Assembly: GCA_029379385.1 (NCBI GenBank)
Contig: CM055617.1
Span: 14,355,532-14,419,531 of the forward strand
DNA length: 64,000 nucleotides
Direction of reading: 5' to 3'
Source of the DNA: Quillaja saponaria
Taxonomy: Eukaryota; Streptophyta; Magnoliopsida; Fabales; Quillajaceae
The notes under the pieces were generated by a model. The model was not told the origin of the DNA. It was given only the letters and a program-made list of their open reading frames with translations, and did not search any database. The position numbers were made by a program, and so were the translations under genes. Below, piece after piece: positions 60,996 to 64,000 of this stretch (the first letter of the stretch is position 1; the number at the start of each line of letters is the position of its first letter).

Positions 60996-62750
60996 ATGGC
61001 TGCTTTCTCAACTGCACCCAACTCAAGTAATTGGATTAGTGCTACACCTCAAATATCACATCCTTTCTCTTCCTCCATTTTATTCGTGGATGTGGGTTTT
61101 TCCTCCAAATCCATCACCTTGAAAAATAAGCCAATTACAAGAGCAACCATTCAGTGTGCTTTAAAATCTCCTTCATTATTTGATTCCCAAGAACCACCTC
61201 ATGAGTGGAATCCATTACAAAGAGCTGCAGCAATGGCTTTAAACATAATTGAAAGGGCGTTAATCTCACGCGAGCGTCAGCAACAACTTCCGAAAACCGC
61301 GGACCCACGTGTCCAAATATCTGGGAATTACGCTGCTGTACCTGAACAATCAGTCTTACAGTCAATTCCTGTGATCGGCACAATCCCGGATTGGATTAAC
61401 GGTGTTTATCTCCGTAACGGCGCGAACCCATTATTTGAGCCCATAGCTGGTCACCACCTTTTTGACGGAGACGGCATGGTTCACGCCGTTAGTATCAACA
61501 ACGGTTCCGCAAGTTACGCTTGCCGTTTCACTGAAACACAGAGACTGACCCAAGAACGAGAACTCGGCCGTCCGGTCTTCCCAAAGGCCATCGGAGAACT
61601 TCATGGTTACACAGGTCTTGCCCGACTTGCTCTCTTCTACGCCAGAGGATTATTCGGCCTCCTAGATCACAACCATGGTACTGGAGTTGCTAACACTGGC
61701 TTAGTCTACTTCAATGAAAAACTACTCGCCATGTCAGAAGATGACCTTCCTTACCATGTCCGAATCACATCCTCCGGCGACCTCGAAACTGTTGGCCGAT
61801 ATAATTTCAATGACCAACTCAAATCCTCAATGATTGCCCACCCGAAAATCGACCCGGTAACCCGTGAGCTATTCGCTCTTAGTTACGACGTCATTTCAAA
61901 GCCATACCTCAAGTATTTCAAATTCTCACCTGACGGAACAAAATCACCGGACGTGGAAATCCCACTATCGAGTCCAACCATGGTGCATGATTTCGCAATC
62001 ACTGAGAATTTCGTTATAATACCAGACCAACAAGTAGTATTTAAGCTCCAAGAAATGATAAAAGGTGGCTCTCCTGTAGTGTACGACAAAAATAAGAAAT
62101 CCCAGTTCGGAATTCTCTCTAAGAATGCACGAGACTCATCAGATATAATCTGGGTCGAAACACCCGATACTTTCTGTTTTCATTTATGGAACGCTTGGGA
62201 AGAACCCGAATCAAATGAAGTTGTACTTATCGGGTCGTGCATGACACCACCTGATTCGATTTTTAACGAATGCGACGAGAGCTTAAAGGTAGTGTTATCA
62301 GAAATCAGACTGAATTTAAAAACCGGTAACTCCATTCGCCGAGCCATAATATCAGAATCGGAACAAGTAAACCTGGAAGTAGGGATGGTGAACTGGAATC
62401 GACTAGGGAGGAAAACACGGTTTGCATATTTGGCTATTGCAGAACCGTGGCCTAAAGTGTCGGGTTTTGCTAAGGTGGACATTCAGACGGGGGAGGTGAA
62501 GAAGTATATGTATGGGGATAGAAGGTATGGCGGAGAGCCATTTTTTTTACCCAGGGGTGGGAATTCAGAGAGGGAAGATGAAGGGTATATTCTTACATTT
62601 GTTCACGATGAGAGGACATGGAAATCGGAACTTCAGGTTGTGAACGCAAAGAATTTACAGTGGGAAGCGACGGTAAAATTGCCGTGCAGAGTGCCGTACG
62701 GTTTCCATGGCACATTTGTGGACTCGAAGGATTTAGCAAAGCAAGTTTAG
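60996..62750 (+). CDS. NCED: 9-cis-epoxycarotenoid dioxygenase, chloroplastic (NCED)
   Basis: Cleaves 9-cis-violaxanthin or 9'-cis-neoxanthin at the 11,12 double bond to xanthoxin, the committed step of abscisic acid synthesis, on plastid membranes. Single exon, 584 residues, usual for the intronless NCED family (about 570-615). The first ATG is at 60996; the TTG just before it is not the start. Residues 1-50 are Ser/Thr-rich with few acids, a plausible chloroplast transit peptide. Residues 72-95 ([18 protein letters not shown]...) form the amphipathic helix thought to dock on membranes. The beta-propeller core has [35 protein letters not shown] and [16 protein letters not shown]. The four iron-binding histidines are present: H282 (IAHPKIDP), H331 (MVHDFAIT), H396 ([12 protein letters not shown]) and H571 (YGFHGTF). 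The spacings 49, 65 and 175 fit the family. [19 protein letters not shown] at the C-terminus favours NCED over CCD4. No stop, frameshift or missing key residue. Probably stress-induced as in other plants, though no element here proves it. Confidence 0.96.
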   Translation: MAAFSTAPNSSNWISATPQISHPFSSSILFVDVGFSSKSITLKNKPITRATIQCALKSPSLFDSQEPPHEWNPLQRAAAMALNIIERALISRERQQQLPKTADPRVQISGNYAAVPEQSVLQSIPVIGTIPDWINGVYLRNGANPLFEPIAGHHLFDGDGMVHAVSINNGSASYACRFTETQRLTQERELGRPVFPKAIGELHGYTGLARLALFYARGLFGLLDHNHGTGVANTGLVYFNEKLLAMSEDDLPYHVRITSSGDLETVGRYNFNDQLKSSMIAHPKIDPVTRELFALSYDVISKPYLKYFKFSPDGTKSPDVEIPLSSPTMVHDFAITENFVIIPDQQVVFKLQEMIKGGSPVVYDKNKKSQFGILSKNARDSSDIIWVETPDTFCFHLWNAWEEPESNEVVLIGSCMTPPDSIFNECDESLKVVLSEIRLNLKTGNSIRRAIISESEQVNLEVGMVNWNRLGRKTRFAYLAIAEPWPKVSGFAKVDIQTGEVKKYMYGDRRYGGEPFFLPRGGNSEREDEGYILTFVHDERTWKSELQVVNAKNLQWEATVKLPCRVPYGFHGTFVDSKDLAKQV

Positions 62751-63300
62751 AATTGGTTAATTTTACTTGATGGGGATAAAAGTAAGTTTAGACCAAGTTG
62801 ACCAACATATATCGGTTCTTTTTTGAGTAATTAATTAAAAAAAAACTATGAATATAGTTTTTATTTTGTTTTTCTTAATTATTCTGCTATCTTAAAAATA
62901 AAAAAAAATTATAAGTTTAGAGTATAAAATTTATTTTTGATTTTATTTTCTTATTTATTTAATTATATTAACAAATAGTACCCTATAGTTATTATTTCAT
63001 ACTATTAAAATATTATGCTTCAAGTATTTATTTATTTCCAATTTTTCTATTTTATTATTTAGATAATTGTAATTCTTTTTGAGTATTAATTCATTTTCCT
63101 AATTGTTAACAATTTCATAAATTAAAACTAAATAAAAAACTATAAATTAAAAATATATTAAGAATTTATTTTTTATTATTAAACTATGGTGGGTCACAAT
63201 TTTAGGTCTGCTCAAATATATAGAAGAGATTAGAGGTTTTGGTGCCAAATACAATCTGTGGCTTTGGCGCCAAAACTAAGGTTGACAGATTTTATCCGTA
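62751..63300. other. NCED 3' flank, AT-rich
   Basis: Presumably holds the 3' untranslated region. Several A-rich stretches (for example around 62898-62912) could serve as poly-A signals, but none is clearly best. No other feature. Confidence 0.5.
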
Positions 63301-63307
63301 GAATGTC

Positions 63308-63401
63308 AACAGGTCACTGCAACACCTCTTAGATTACAAGAGATTTAGTAACCCACCATCATTTTACTATAATTGATACAACAAACGAAAGCTATATAAA
63401 G
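63308..63401. repeat. Direct repeat, copy 1 (94 bp)
   Basis: 'aacaggtcactgcaacacctc' (first part) through 'caacaaacgaaagctatataaag'; about 85% like 63685-63778, offset 377 bases. Confidence 0.9.
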
Positions 63402-63438
63402 AATTGAAGATCATGTGATGTAGACTACCTCTACTTTC

Positions 63439-63658
63439 TAGAGACGGCAATGGGCCTGCGAGCTGGTCCAGACGTAGCACGTTATTTATTTATATTTATT
63501 ATGAACTTTGAAAATAATATTTATTTTAGACCCATCATTTTTAGGTTAACTTGACCCGGAATCAAATCTCATTAATGACCTATTTAAAATCCAGTAATAT
63601 ACTCATTAGGATCAGGTCAAGCCAGGCCGGACATAGACTGGCCCACTTGTCATCTCTA
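63439..63658. mobile_element. MITE (220 bp) with 'tagagacggcaatgggcc' ends
   Basis: Left TAGAGACGGCAATGGGCC; the right end, reverse-complemented, reads TAGAGATGACAAGTGGGCC. This is the 'GATGGCAATGGG' family of hAT-like non-autonomous elements, related to the candidate at 53807. Flanking 8-mers CTACTTTC and CTCTTGTC match at only five positions. Confidence 0.7.
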
Positions 63659-63684
63659 CTCTTGTCAGCATTGAATTTAGTATA

Positions 63685-63778
63685 AACAGGTCACTACAAT
63701 ACCTCTTAGATTGCAAGAAATTTAGTGACCCACCCATTTTTTACCACAATTTATACAACAAACGAAAGCTATATAAAG
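63685..63778. repeat. Direct repeat, copy 2 (94 bp)
   Basis: Second copy of 63308-63401, lying just beyond the MITE. The segment 63779-64000 that follows shows nothing recognisable. Confidence 0.9.
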
Positions 63779-64000
63779 ATCAAATTAATTATTGATGAGG
63801 GCAAAGACGGGCTGAGTGAAACTTTAGATCTAAGGAAGAATGAGCAAATCTAATCCACAAATTGTGAAAGTAAGAAGAGTTGTGCACGTGAAACTTCATA
63901 GGACGAGAAAAAAAATGTCAAATAAGGTAACTCTCTTGCAATTATGATACAAGTCATTCAAAAGTATTTATTTAAAAAATACTATAAAACTTCTTTAAAA

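Noticed and set aside
61135..62482. Antisense open frames of 68-100 codons inside NCED
   Set aside because: They are reverse-strand shadows of a conserved coding region and show no domain.
7628..62750. A drought-related gene cluster of CER1 and NCED
   Set aside because: The genes are 49 kb apart, separated by transposons, and the CER1 copy is dead.
1..64000. CRISPR arrays, operons, ribosome-binding sites, rRNA or tRNA genes
   Set aside because: The DNA is plant nuclear. No regularly spaced short repeats of CRISPR type and no convincing tRNA or rRNA sequence were seen; tandem arrays here are long-period and diverged.

Overview
This is AT-rich nuclear DNA of a flowering plant, most likely a eudicot. 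The evidence is a 9-exon gene of the plant CER1 wax-alkane family, an intronless NCED gene for abscisic acid synthesis, an ESCRT-III VPS20 exon, and many plant-type LTR retrotransposons, CACTA and hAT elements and a Helitron end. I cannot name the species. Only one gene looks intact. The rest is a decayed gene and layered, mostly dead transposable elements.

Layout. 1-2421: AT-rich, nothing recognised. 2422-4002: minus-strand LTR. 4130-7170: tandem repeat array split by a 2.1-kb solo LTR (4976-7103) with a near-perfect 5-bp target duplication. 7628-12031 (+): CER1-like pseudogene with two frameshifts, a lost splice acceptor, a lost cluster histidine, and a CACTA fragment plus partial exon duplication in intron 3. 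12076-17445: old ~170-bp tandem repeat array interrupted by a 960-bp hAT-type element and CACTA debris. 17446-23339: LTR and copia relics on both strands. 24678-35300: Ty3/gypsy chromovirus-like retrotransposon (+) with PBS, gag, protease, RT, RNase H, integrase, PPT and 3' LTR, riddled with stops; its 5' LTR side is rearranged into two interleaved inverted repeats. 35301-39868: Helitron-like region with an RPA1-type zinc-ribbon relic and a canonical Helitron 3' end. 39880-48364: partial LTR, copia element, possible organellar DNA, further LTRs. 48700-48995: a retroposon tail and one isolated VPS20 exon. 51180-55000: gypsy-type relic and MITEs. 57525-58129: hAT-type element with a perfect 8-bp target duplication. 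59529-60604: array of four to five related ~190-bp MITEs ending about 0.4 kb upstream of NCED. 60996-62750 (+): intact NCED. 63308-63778: direct repeats flanking another MITE.

The two gene families are both linked to drought physiology (cuticular alkanes, abscisic acid), but they lie 49 kb apart and one is dead, so no functional cluster is claimed. I found no undescribed biological system. The most useful leads are the CER1 exon-3 duplication that keeps a histidine lost from the main exon, the interleaved inverted repeats at the gypsy 5' end, the MITE array next to the NCED promoter, and the isolated VPS20 exon.
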